In this document: piece after piece, positions 1 to 5,845 of the stretch | Numbering within the stretch: the stretch's first letter is position 1 | Layout of the letters: the number at the start of each line of letters is the position of its first letter | Source: Promethearchaeota archaeon | GTDB taxonomy: Archaea; Asgardarchaeota; Lokiarchaeia; Sigyniarchaeales; SOKP01 | Assembly: GCA_016840695.1 (NCBI GenBank) | Contig: JAEORV010000123.1 | Span: forward strand, 1 to 5,845 | Length of the DNA: 5,845 bases | Reading direction: 5' to 3' | Made by a program: the position numbers and the translations under genes | The notes under the pieces: generated by a model | Databases searched by the model: none | Seen by the model: the letters and a program-made list of their open reading frames with translations, nothing else | What the model was told of the DNA's origin: nothing

Positions 1-52
1 ATTATTAGTTCATCCAATTTAATTTAAAAAAGTTATAGTTTTTCAAGAAAGG

Positions 53-63
53 TTTTTTTTTTT
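53..63 (+). terminator. Possible T-run terminator for a plus-strand gene left of the window
   Basis: An uninterrupted run of eleven T (53-63) follows a shorter T-rich stretch near 39-43, without a clear GC-rich hairpin. Archaeal transcription often ends at such T-runs. It would serve a plus-strand transcript entering from the left and converging on the oxidoreductase at 73-1485. No plus-strand coding end can be confirmed in the first 72 bases. Confidence 0.25.
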
Positions 64-72
64 GGTCATGAA

Positions 73-1485
73 TTAATTATTAGTCTCTAATATCGCGTTT
101 TGCTCTCTTAGAGTTTGTTGAAGATCTTTAATATCTATTTCTCTAACCTTACCACTTCCTTTTGAAGCTAAAGCGGCCGCAGTTCCTGCTGCATGTCCGG
201 TTGCCAAGCAGGTTGCAGCACCCCTGACTGAAGCATGAGCGTCATGGTCGCATGAAATGCACCTTCCCGCTACTAAAAGATTCTCGACTTTTTGTGGAAT
301 GAGTGCTCTATACGGAATGTCGTGATTCCCTTTTAGGTATGTGATTTCAAATATTTCTCCTTTCAAATGCCGATCTAAACCACGACAATTTAGAGCTATA
401 ACATCAGAAAACCGTGCGTTGTTTAGTACATCGTTAAGTTTAATCATATAATCTCCTGAAATCCTGCGCGTCTCTCTGACACCAAGATATGATGCTCCTA
501 TGATGATTGCATCTTCATACCCAGGTACATTCTCCTTCAGATAAGCTAAATGCTCCATTGCCCTACTACGCCCCTCTATCTCAGCATATGTTATATTTCT
601 CACATCCGTTCCATCAATTTCTACTGATCCCTGTACTCGACTAATGCTTCGATGAATTAAAAGTTTTACTGTTGGCATTGGACCCTTATGAATCAGTCCT
701 GATTTACCAGGAATTAATTCAGTATCCTCTCCTGGAATGACGCAATTGAACATGGGATGAATTCCTGAGTATTCATCTCTAAGTTCTGGGATTTCGCCAA
801 CTAATATTTCATCATCGTGCTCGTCGGCCCATTTAAGTAATTTAACGGGATCAACATTACAAACCGAGAGATCAACAGAAGTTTGCCAAGTTTTATCCGA
901 ATCCAATTGTTCTATTGGAGTACCAGCAAGAAATGCAATGTCTGCATCGCTAGTTGCATCCACAAATACTTTTCCTCTAATTACTTCCCTACCAGATTTG
1001 CTTTGAACAATAAGTCCTTGGATGACTCCGTTTTCAATTATTAAATCGCTTGCCCAACAGTGGAGATATAATTTTACTCCTGCATTTATAACCATTTCAA
1101 GAGCAATCGCCTTTACGGTTTCAGGAAAGATTTGCACTTTCCAGGCATCTCGGTCTATAATTGCAGCTCCTGCTTGCTCCAATTGCTCCATTAACTCCCA
1201 TCCAATGCCATTGATGATCTGATTTCCGTTAGAATCACCAAAATGCCCTGGTTCCGTGCAATACGTGCTAGTGAAAGCTCCTCCGACGTAACCCCACCTT
1301 TCAACGAGTATCGTGTGCGCTCCCGTACGTGCTGCAGCGATCGAGGCAATAAATCCAGAAGTACCTCCGCCTATAACCACTATATCGGCTTCTTCAACCA
1401 CGGGAAGCGAGCATTCTGGGATAGTTATTGTTGATATTATCGTTTTCTTCGAAATATTTATCTTTTTTCTTCCTTGTTTACTCAT
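73..1485 (-). CDS. FAD-dependent oxidoreductase (FAD_oxidored family), copy 1
   Basis: Probable cytosolic flavoprotein; substrate unknown. Residue numbers here count from an upstream TTG at 1506. An N-terminal Rossmann dinucleotide-binding segment has the GGGTSG motif at 46-51, with the acidic end of the second strand at E69. An internal FVDATSDAD motif (181-189) is the usual second FAD-contact strand. Further family marks are GVRETRRISGDY (342-353), IPYRALIP (397-404), NLLVAGR (409-415) and a small-residue helix, GHAAGTAAALA (437-447). The full product would be about 470-477 residues, a normal length. I prefer the ATG at 1485 (residue 8), giving 470 residues, over the TTG at 1506; neither has a clear Shine-Dalgarno. 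The roughly 30 residues before the Rossmann strand are a basic, polar leader, not a signal peptide. It is divergent from the aminotransferase at 1612. Its G+C content is higher than its neighbours'. Fold and cofactor are confident; the reaction is not. Confidence 0.93.
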   Translation of the reverse strand: MSKQGRKKINISKKTIISTITIPECSLPVVEEADIVVIGGGTSGFIASIAAARTGAHTILVERWGYVGGAFTSTYCTEPGHFGDSNGNQIINGIGWELMEQLEQAGAAIIDRDAWKVQIFPETVKAIALEMVINAGVKLYLHCWASDLIIENGVIQGLIVQSKSGREVIRGKVFVDATSDADIAFLAGTPIEQLDSDKTWQTSVDLSVCNVDPVKLLKWADEHDDEILVGEIPELRDEYSGIHPMFNCVIPGEDTELIPGKSGLIHKGPMPTVKLLIHRSISRVQGSVEIDGTDVRNITYAEIEGRSRAMEHLAYLKENVPGYEDAIIIGASYLGVRETRRISGDYMIKLNDVLNNARFSDVIALNCRGLDRHLKGEIFEITYLKGNHDIPYRALIPQKVENLLVAGRCISCDHDAHASVRGAATCLATGHAAGTAAALASKGSGKVREIDIKDLQQTLREQNAILETNN

Positions 1486-1542
1486 AAAATATTTTATGAC
1501 TTGCAATAAAAAAAAGTTTAGTAATTTTCTTACAATAGAAAC

Positions 1543-1552
1543 TATAAAAAAG
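1543..1552 (-). promoter_or_regulatory. Possible TATA-like box for the minus-strand oxidoreductase
   Basis: Read on the minus strand, this is a T-run ending in TTTATAG, about 60 bases before the ATG at 1485. Initiation some 26 bases downstream would give a leader of roughly 30 bases to that ATG, or 10-15 to the TTG at 1506. It lies just upstream of the opposite promoter candidate, so both genes could share this 126-base control region. Confidence 0.2.
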
Positions 1553-1563
1553 AAGCATGTATT

Positions 1564-1580
1564 AAGAAATAATTATAATA
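1564..1580 (+). promoter_or_regulatory. Possible archaeal BRE/TATA promoter for the aminotransferase operon
   Basis: A purine-rich AAGAAA (1564-1569) is followed by TTATAATA (1573-1580), a TATA-like box. Initiation about 26 bases downstream would fall near 1603, leaving a leader of about ten bases before the ATG at 1612. This suits an archaeon with short leaders and explains the poor Shine-Dalgarno. In AT-rich DNA such boxes arise easily by chance. Confidence 0.3.
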
Positions 1581-1611
1581 CTTCTTTAAGCAATATCGAA
1601 CTGAAAAAGGA

Positions 1612-2742
1612 ATGGTCAAATTGAAAAATCTATTGGAAGATATCAAAGAAATCTTATTGATGGGTCCTGGACCAAGTTGCGTGTCACCAGAAGTATATAA
1701 AGCTCTAAGTCGTAAAACTCTGGGACATCTTGATCCATATTTCATTAAAATAATGGATGAGATTCAAGTATTATTACAAAAAATTATGAACACGAACAAT
1801 AAATTGACATTACCAATATCGGGAACAGGTTCTGCTGGGATGGAAACATGCTTTGTCAACCTCGTGGAACCAGGAGACTCCCTTTTAGTCTTGATAAACG
1901 GTGTCTTTGGAGTGCGAATGGTAGATGTGGCAACAAGACTCGGAGGTCAAGTTGACAGTATGGAATTTGAATGGGGTACGCCAATAAATGTTGATAAAGT
2001 AAAAGAGAAGCTTGAAGAAAAATCCTATAAAATTGTTGCTGGTGTTCACGCTGAAACCTCTACGGGTGTTAGCAATCCTATCGATAAGCTCTCAGAAATT
2101 CTAAAAGGAACTGATTCGCTATTCTTAGTAGATACGGTTACTAGTCTTGGTGGAATTGAAGTTAAAGTAGATGAGTGGGGTATAGATGCAGTTTATAGCG
2201 GTACCCAAAAATGCCTCTCGTGTCCTCCTGGGCTATCTCCTGTTTCGTTTTCCGACAAGGCATTTTCCGTAATCACTAATCGAAAAAAAAAAGTGCCCAA
2301 TTGGTATCTAGATATGAGTCTCATCGCCCAATATTGGCAAAGCGATAGAAAACGCGTGTACCATCATACTGCTCCAATTAACATGCTTTACGGATTATAC
2401 CAAGCACTCCGTCTAATTTTTGAAGAAGGTATAGAAAATGTATTCAAGCGTCACAAGGAAAATCATCTTAAGTTGAAAGACGGTTTGGAAGGATTAGGTT
2501 TGAACATGTATGTTGAAGAGCCATATCGCCTTCCAATGCTCAATGCTGTTTCAATTCCTGAAGGCGTTGACGATTTAAAAGTCCGTCAAACCCTCTTGAA
2601 TAAATTTAGTATTGAAATTGGAGGGGGTTTAGGACCACTTGCTGGAAAAATTTGGAGGATAGGATTAATGGGATATACTGCTAGAAGTGAGAATGTTGAT
2701 AGATTCTTGGAAGCTATAGAAAGCACTATTAATTTAAAATAA
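1612..2742 (+). CDS. Class V aminotransferase, alanine/serine-glyoxylate aminotransferase (AGXT) type
   Basis: PLP-dependent, fold-type I transaminase, 376 residues, close to the family's usual 380-390. It resembles animal peroxisomal AGXT along its whole length. The opening LLMGPGPS (15-22) is the family's N-terminal signature. Residues matching AGXT active-site positions are present: S150 in ETSTG, D174 in [10 protein letters not shown] (PLP ring nitrogen), Q199-K200 in SGTQK (K200 forms the Schiff base), Y250 and T253 in YHHTAP, and R349 in WRIGLMGY (substrate carboxylate). F99 replaces the stacking Trp of human AGXT. Likely reaction: transfer of an amino group from alanine, serine or similar to glyoxylate or another oxo acid. 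Ureidoglycine-glyoxylate aminotransferase is an alternative, but no purine-degradation genes are in view. AAAGGA directly abuts the ATG, too close for a normal Shine-Dalgarno; TTG at 1621 or ATG at 1660 are less likely starts. The membrane protein gene begins 22 bases downstream, probably in the same operon. Confidence 0.93.
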   Translation: MVKLKNLLEDIKEILLMGPGPSCVSPEVYKALSRKTLGHLDPYFIKIMDEIQVLLQKIMNTNNKLTLPISGTGSAGMETCFVNLVEPGDSLLVLINGVFGVRMVDVATRLGGQVDSMEFEWGTPINVDKVKEKLEEKSYKIVAGVHAETSTGVSNPIDKLSEILKGTDSLFLVDTVTSLGGIEVKVDEWGIDAVYSGTQKCLSCPPGLSPVSFSDKAFSVITNRKKKVPNWYLDMSLIAQYWQSDRKRVYHHTAPINMLYGLYQALRLIFEEGIENVFKRHKENHLKLKDGLEGLGLNMYVEEPYRLPMLNAVSIPEGVDDLKVRQTLLNKFSIEIGGGLGPLAGKIWRIGLMGYTARSENVDRFLEAIESTINLK

Positions 2743-2764
2743 ATCAATAAAAAATGGGATTAAA

Positions 2765-3658
2765 TTGGTTGATGATTACATTTTAGGAGTAGTATTTGCG
2801 ATTTTAGCTGGAATTATAGCTTCATCGGGCAATATTCTTCAAAAAAATGCAGTTAATAAGATTCCCAAAGAAAATAGAGACGAGAAATTTATGCGAACTC
2901 TCGTAAAATCTCCTTCCTGGGTAATTGGTACTATCATGTGTTATGTTATAAGCGCCGTGTTTATGTTATTAGCACAAAATAGTATTGGTCCTGCGTTAAT
3001 CCCAGGATTATTCGCATCTGGATTGATCGTATTAGCTATTGGATCCGTAAAATTAATTGGAGAAAGATTAAAACCCATAGAATTCTTCGCTATAATTCTT
3101 ATTGTTATTGCAGTTTTAATACTAGGTTTAAGTGAATTAGAAATTTCTTCTGATGAGATTGGAACGATTGATTTATTTCTAATGATCAGAATCATTATCT
3201 TTTCTATAGTTATATTGGTTTTGTGGATTTTTAATACAATTTTATCTAAAAAAGATATTAAACATAAAGGGATTATATTATCTATTGCTGCAGGATACCA
3301 ATTTATACTAGCAAATGTCTGGACATTCTGTTTATTAGTATCAATTAATTCAATAACAAGAGGCTCAGCATTATTATTAGATATTATAATGTTATGTTTG
3401 GCATTAATTATAATTATTTTAAATAATTATTTAGGGATTAAACAAACACAGGAAGCGTATAAATATGCTCAGGCAAGTCAAGTTCAACCAACACAAGAAG
3501 TTCCTAAACAGGTTAGTACTGTATTTATTTATTTTTTTGTTTTTCTAAAAATAGCCTCTGGTATTTCAATTTCATTTGTAATCATAGGATCAATTCTTGT
3601 AATTATTGGTGGTTTTTTGCTTGGCAAACGACAAGCAGAGTTAGATACCATTGATTAA
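2765..3658 (+). CDS. NIPA-like / DMT-superfamily integral membrane transporter
   Basis: 297-residue polytopic membrane protein. Hydrophobic segments lie near 5-26, 51-70, 76-96, 105-122, 134-160, 169-193, 201-222, 250-264 and 266-286, about nine helices. Order and landmarks fit the NIPA branch of the drug/metabolite transporter superfamily: a first helix followed by SSGNILQKNAV, short repeat-like helices, the GERLKPIEF loop (99-107) that recalls the NIPA N-E-R-L loop, and a C-terminal IIGSILVIIGGFLLG helix (273-287). NIPA proteins are linked to Mg2+ transport in animals; other DMT proteins move metabolites, so the substrate is open. The start is TTG; the next in-frame Met is residue 43, which would delete the first helix, so TTG is favoured. 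The weak GGGA at 2757-2760 is the only ribosome-site candidate. The very low G+C (20-25% in sampled lines) is partly due to Ile/Leu-rich coding. It lies 22 bases after the aminotransferase and 70 before the second oxidoreductase. Confidence 0.82.
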   Translation: MVDDYILGVVFAILAGIIASSGNILQKNAVNKIPKENRDEKFMRTLVKSPSWVIGTIMCYVISAVFMLLAQNSIGPALIPGLFASGLIVLAIGSVKLIGERLKPIEFFAIILIVIAVLILGLSELEISSDEIGTIDLFLMIRIIIFSIVILVLWIFNTILSKKDIKHKGIILSIAAGYQFILANVWTFCLLVSINSITRGSALLLDIIMLCLALIIIILNNYLGIKQTQEAYKYAQASQVQPTQEVPKQVSTVFIYFFVFLKIASGISISFVIIGSILVIIGGFLLGKRQAELDTID

Positions 3659-3673
3659 TTTAATATGTAATTG

Positions 3674-3682
3674 TTTATAATA
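3674..3682 (+). promoter_or_regulatory. Possible TATA-like box before the second oxidoreductase
   Basis: TTTATAATA lies in the 70-base gap between the membrane protein and the second oxidoreductase. Initiation about 26 bases downstream, near 3705, would leave some 20-25 bases before the ATG, enough to include the ribosome site. If real, the second oxidoreductase has its own promoter besides any read-through from upstream. Confidence 0.22.
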
Positions 3683-3715
3683 AATTTAAGATAAAAAAAT
3701 GGAAATATGACATAC

Positions 3716-3724
3716 AAAGGGAAG
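3716..3724 (+). promoter_or_regulatory. Ribosome binding site of the second oxidoreductase
   Basis: AAAGGGAAG ends four bases before the ATG at 3729, with the GGG seven bases from it. It is the only reasonably spaced Shine-Dalgarno-like sequence among the genes here and supports this start. Confidence 0.5.
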
Positions 3725-3728
3725 ATTT

Positions 3729-5099
3729 ATGAATATAACGGTTGATATTTCAAAAACATATGAGGATTACGATATAGTAGTTGCAGGAGGGGGATTAGCA
3801 GGTTTTGCGGCAGCAATCTCCGCTGCAAGATATGGTGTTAAAGTAATACTAATTGAAAAGGAAGGATATTTGGGGGGTTTGGGAGTAATTGGTGCTACAG
3901 CTTTACATAATTTCTTTAATATCTTTGATGCAACACCAGGAGCACAACGAATTCGAGTTGCAGCAGGAATAGCGCAGGAATTGGTTGATAAAATTTTTGA
4001 AAAAGGAGGAGCGCTAGGTCATGTCCATTTGGAGAAAGGTGGCGCTTATATTAGCATGGTAACTCCAGTTGAACCAGAAATAACTAAAGTTGTTCTAAAT
4101 GAGATGTTAATCGAAAATGGAGTTGAAATATTATTCCATACTACTTTAATTAATGTAAATTCTAAAAGTGGAGTTTTAAATAATGTATTAGTATGGAATA
4201 AGTCCGGATATTGCCTCATTAATGCAAAGATCTTTATAGATTGTACAGGGGATGGCGATCTTTCTGCTTTTGCTAAAGTTCCTTTTAAACATTTTGAAGC
4301 TAATGAAAATGGCGCGTATCCCGCAGGATTTACATTTCGTTTATGTAATGTGGACCTTTCTAAAATGGAGAGAGATTTAGAAAAAAAAAATTTGATATCC
4401 ATGTTAGGTCATGCAATTAAACCTGGAAATGATGAATTAGATTTGGTAAGAATTGGATTTAATATACGTAAACTAAGGACTCGTGGATTGTATTATTTTT
4501 ATGCTTCATCTCTCCGACCAAATGAGCTTACATACTGTAATTGTCTAAATTTTGGGCCAAATGATGGTTTAGATGCTGAAGCATTATCCAAGGGTGAGAT
4601 TTTTATACGTGAGAAGATGTTAGAAGTTGTTAGTGCGTTCCGAGCAAAAATTGATGGATGTCAAGAATGTTATGCCGCTGGAGCTTCACCTTATATCGGA
4701 CAAAGAAGAGCAAGATCTATTCACTGTAAGTACGAATTAACTAAAGAAGATTGTATTAACGGAAAAGAATTTGAAGATCAAATCGGATGTTTTTCATTTA
4801 TAGATTTAGGAAATATGAAAGTTAAAGACTCAGGAGCATTCGGGATCCCCTATCGCGCATTAATTCCAATTAATGCGGAGAATTTACTCATTGCAGGCAG
4901 GACAATGTCGCCAGATAATATTGCGTTCGCAGCAACTAGGAACACAGTTTGTTGTCTTATCACAGGCCAAGCTGCAGGCTCTGCTGCTGCAGTCTCTGTT
5001 CTTGAAAATATTACTCCTCGTGAAGTAGATGTAAAACAATTGCAGGATTATTTAATCCAAAATAATGTTCTCTTAAAACCTAAACCAGATCCTCTTTGA
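3729..5099 (+). CDS. FAD-dependent oxidoreductase (FAD_oxidored family), copy 2, divergent motif
   Basis: 456-residue flavoprotein, a diverged paralogue of the gene at 73-1485. The Rossmann segment has DIVVAGGG with GGGLAG at 20-25 and E43 at the end of strand two. FIDCTGDGDLSAFA (169-182) is the second FAD-contact strand. GIPYRALIP (372-380), NLLIAGR (385-391) and GQAAGSAAA (413-421) form the C-terminal FAD-binding part. Both copies share an unusual CNVD tetrapeptide (C206 here). Copy 2 differs at the conserved G-x-R-E-T-R-R site, where it reads IGQRRARSI (323-331). It also carries extra cysteines: C270-x-C272, C311-x-x-C314, C333, C342, C354 and C408-C409. No signal peptide or membrane segment is seen. 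The ATG is preceded by AAAGGGAAG ending four bases before it, the best ribosome site in the window. It stops at TGA, but the same frame stays open for 22 further codons. It contains an A10 tract at 4381-4390. Family is confident; substrate and electron acceptor are unknown. Confidence 0.92.
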   Translation: MNITVDISKTYEDYDIVVAGGGLAGFAAAISAARYGVKVILIEKEGYLGGLGVIGATALHNFFNIFDATPGAQRIRVAAGIAQELVDKIFEKGGALGHVHLEKGGAYISMVTPVEPEITKVVLNEMLIENGVEILFHTTLINVNSKSGVLNNVLVWNKSGYCLINAKIFIDCTGDGDLSAFAKVPFKHFEANENGAYPAGFTFRLCNVDLSKMERDLEKKNLISMLGHAIKPGNDELDLVRIGFNIRKLRTRGLYYFYASSLRPNELTYCNCLNFGPNDGLDAEALSKGEIFIREKMLEVVSAFRAKIDGCQECYAAGASPYIGQRRARSIHCKYELTKEDCINGKEFEDQIGCFSFIDLGNMKVKDSGAFGIPYRALIPINAENLLIAGRTMSPDNIAFAATRNTVCCLITGQAAGSAAAVSVLENITPREVDVKQLQDYLIQNNVLLKPKPDPL

Positions 5100-5168
5100 T
5101 ATGCTCGTTATAGTAATGAAAAAAATGTAGAAAGATTGTTAAAAGCTTTAGAGCAAGTATTAGAATGA
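5100..5168 (+). pseudogene. Possible remnant of a class V aminotransferase C-terminus, or former C-terminal extension of the upstream oxidoreductase
   Basis: Directly after the oxidoreductase stop (5097-5099) the same frame runs open for 22 codons to TGA at 5166-5168, encoding YARYSNEKNVERLL followed by KALEQVLE. There is no ATG or GTG start in this frame; a lone TTG at 5133 would leave only 11 codons. The segment resembles the last amphipathic helix of class V aminotransferases and cysteine desulfurases. The aminotransferase at 1612 ends comparably, with [14 protein letters not shown]. Its stop overlaps the next gene's start as ATGA (5165-5168), the usual coupling between adjacent co-translated genes. 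This suggests a 3' remnant of a gene once coupled to the ORF at 5165, or a stop mutation that shortened the oxidoreductase. An open stretch this short can occur by chance. Confidence 0.35.
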
Positions 5169-5845
5169 ATGAAGAAGATTTTCGAATATTTTTATTAGAA
5201 AATAAAATTGATACTGATACAATAAAAATCTTTCTCTCAAAGTTGAGAGACTATGAGAGTTATCTCGAGAAAGAAAACCTTACTCTTGACTCAGTTAATC
5301 CAAAAAAAATAGTCGAATATACTGAATACTTAGTATCTACAAATCATGATTCTGTTCTTGATTTTTTAAGAGCTATCTTGAATTATGCGAATTATTCCAA
5401 GAAGAATGATTTCATTACTGAGACTATTGATATCGCTGAATCTTACAATGCAATGGATACATTGTTTTCAAGAATAGCTGAAATTTATGGCGAGCAAGTT
5501 AGGGATGAAATTTTTAGGGATTTAGACATTCCCCCTTTAGGAAGTCATCCAGAAAAGAAGCCGAAATTTACAAAAAACATCATGAAAAGAGTGGAAGATA
5601 AGCTTGGAGAAGAAAACACGATTGCACTGCTTTCACCTTGCCTCCACGGTCGACCCCCTGATGATATTAATGGAGATAAAAGGAAACTCACAGAATTAGG
5701 AATTGATGGATTTTTACTCAAGAAACATCAAGATTTAATAAAAAGACTTGAAAAACATAGAGATGAAGATACTTTAGAGTTTGCTCAGATGGTGGATGAC
5801 GAAGTGATTGAATTCGCAAGAAATAATCAAAGGCTAATAGGAGAG
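5165..5845 (+). CDS. Uncharacterised protein with recombinase core-binding-like helical N-terminus; 3' end beyond window
   Basis: Open from ATG at 5165 to the right edge, 227 codons without a stop, so the true C-terminus is not visible. No other start lies in this frame after the stop at 5117-5119. I do not recognise a named family with confidence. Residues 1-85 are helical and charged; the stretch from DTIKIFLSKLRDYESYLEKE through NPKKIVEYTEYL resembles the SAM-like core-binding domain of tyrosine recombinases. The following sequence does not look like their catalytic domain. Residues 95-145 contain a helical segment ending in IPPLGSHPEKKP. The most distinctive motif is SPCLHGRPPDDING (157-170), with C159 and H161 as possible metal or catalytic residues. 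After it come LGIDGFLLKKHQDL (178-191) and acidic helices. It is soluble, with no signal peptide or membrane segment. The ATGA overlap with the 22-codon segment before it suggests it was translationally coupled to an upstream gene. Confidence 0.8.
   Translation, partial: MNEEDFRIFLLENKIDTDTIKIFLSKLRDYESYLEKENLTLDSVNPKKIVEYTEYLVSTNHDSVLDFLRAILNYANYSKKNDFITETIDIAESYNAMDTLFSRIAEIYGEQVRDEIFRDLDIPPLGSHPEKKPKFTKNIMKRVEDKLGEENTIALLSPCLHGRPPDDINGDKRKLTELGIDGFLLKKHQDLIKRLEKHRDEDTLEFAQMVDDEVIEFARNNQRLIGE

Noticed and set aside
22..69. Minus-strand mini-ORF of 15 codons left of the oxidoreductase
   Set aside because: Lysine-rich only because it reads through the homopolymer run; no ribosome site or recognisable sequence.
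173..180. GCGGCCGC palindrome, unusual in AT-rich DNA
   Set aside because: It lies in the alanine-rich C-terminal helix of the oxidoreductase and is explained by GCG/GCC alanine codons.
1022..1624. Plus-strand open frames opposite the first oxidoreductase
   Set aside because: They are antisense shadows of the minus-strand flavoprotein, with no coherent protein motifs.
2748..3702. ATAAAAAATGG-like sequence upstream of both the membrane protein (2748-2758) and the second oxidoreductase (3691-3702)
   Set aside because: Low-complexity A-rich sequence at different distances from the two starts (7 and 27 bases); probably coincidence.
2941..4402. Minus-strand open frames opposite the membrane protein and second oxidoreductase
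   Set aside because: Antisense shadows of well-supported plus-strand genes with no recognisable domains.
5097..5099. TGA as a recoded (selenocysteine) codon joining the oxidoreductase to the 22-codon tail
   Set aside because: The flavoprotein already ends where the family does, the context is not that of a known selenoprotein, and no SECIS-like stem-loop is apparent. A true stop is simpler.
5101..5130. Short ATG ORF of nine codons after the oxidoreductase
   Set aside because: Too short, no ribosome site, and in a different frame from the more protein-like tail at 5100-5168.

Overview
The window is a compact, AT-rich stretch with five protein-coding regions and no gene-free gap over about 130 bases. 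No RNA gene, IS element, CRISPR array or integration site is visible. Weak or missing Shine-Dalgarno sequences, a TTG start, TATA-like boxes close to starts, and a NIPA-like transporter beside a peroxisomal-type alanine-glyoxylate aminotransferase fit an anaerobic AT-rich archaeon, possibly of the Asgard/Lokiarchaeia type. That placement is an inference from gene style. A low-GC bacterium cannot be excluded.

Layout. On the minus strand, 73-1485 encodes an FAD-dependent oxidoreductase (FAD_oxidored type). It is divergent from a plus-strand series across a short AT-rich intergenic region (1486-1611). The plus-strand series is: an AGXT-type class V aminotransferase (1612-2742); 22 bases later a NIPA/DMT-like membrane protein starting at TTG (2765-3658); 70 bases later a second FAD-dependent oxidoreductase (3729-5099); and then a large ORF starting at 5165 that runs off the right edge. 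That last protein has a helical, recombinase core-binding-like N-terminus and an unassigned region with a Cys-Leu-His-Gly-Arg-Pro-Pro motif.

How they may work together (inference). Two related flavin oxidoreductases flank a PLP aminotransferase and a small-molecule or cation carrier. A flavoenzyme could oxidise a hydroxy- or amino-acid to an oxo acid such as glyoxylate, the aminotransferase could interconvert it with an amino acid, and the membrane protein could move substrate or ion. No substrate can be read from the sequence.

Most notable observations. (1) The 22 codons after the second oxidoreductase's TGA stay open in the same frame. They read like the C-terminal helix of a class V aminotransferase and end in an ATGA overlap with the next gene. 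This suggests a remnant of a gene once coupled to it, or a recently truncated C-terminus. (2) The second oxidoreductase has lost the R-E-T-R-R-type motif kept by the first and carries C-x-C and C-x-x-C pairs. (3) The first oxidoreductase is clearly richer in G+C than its neighbours.
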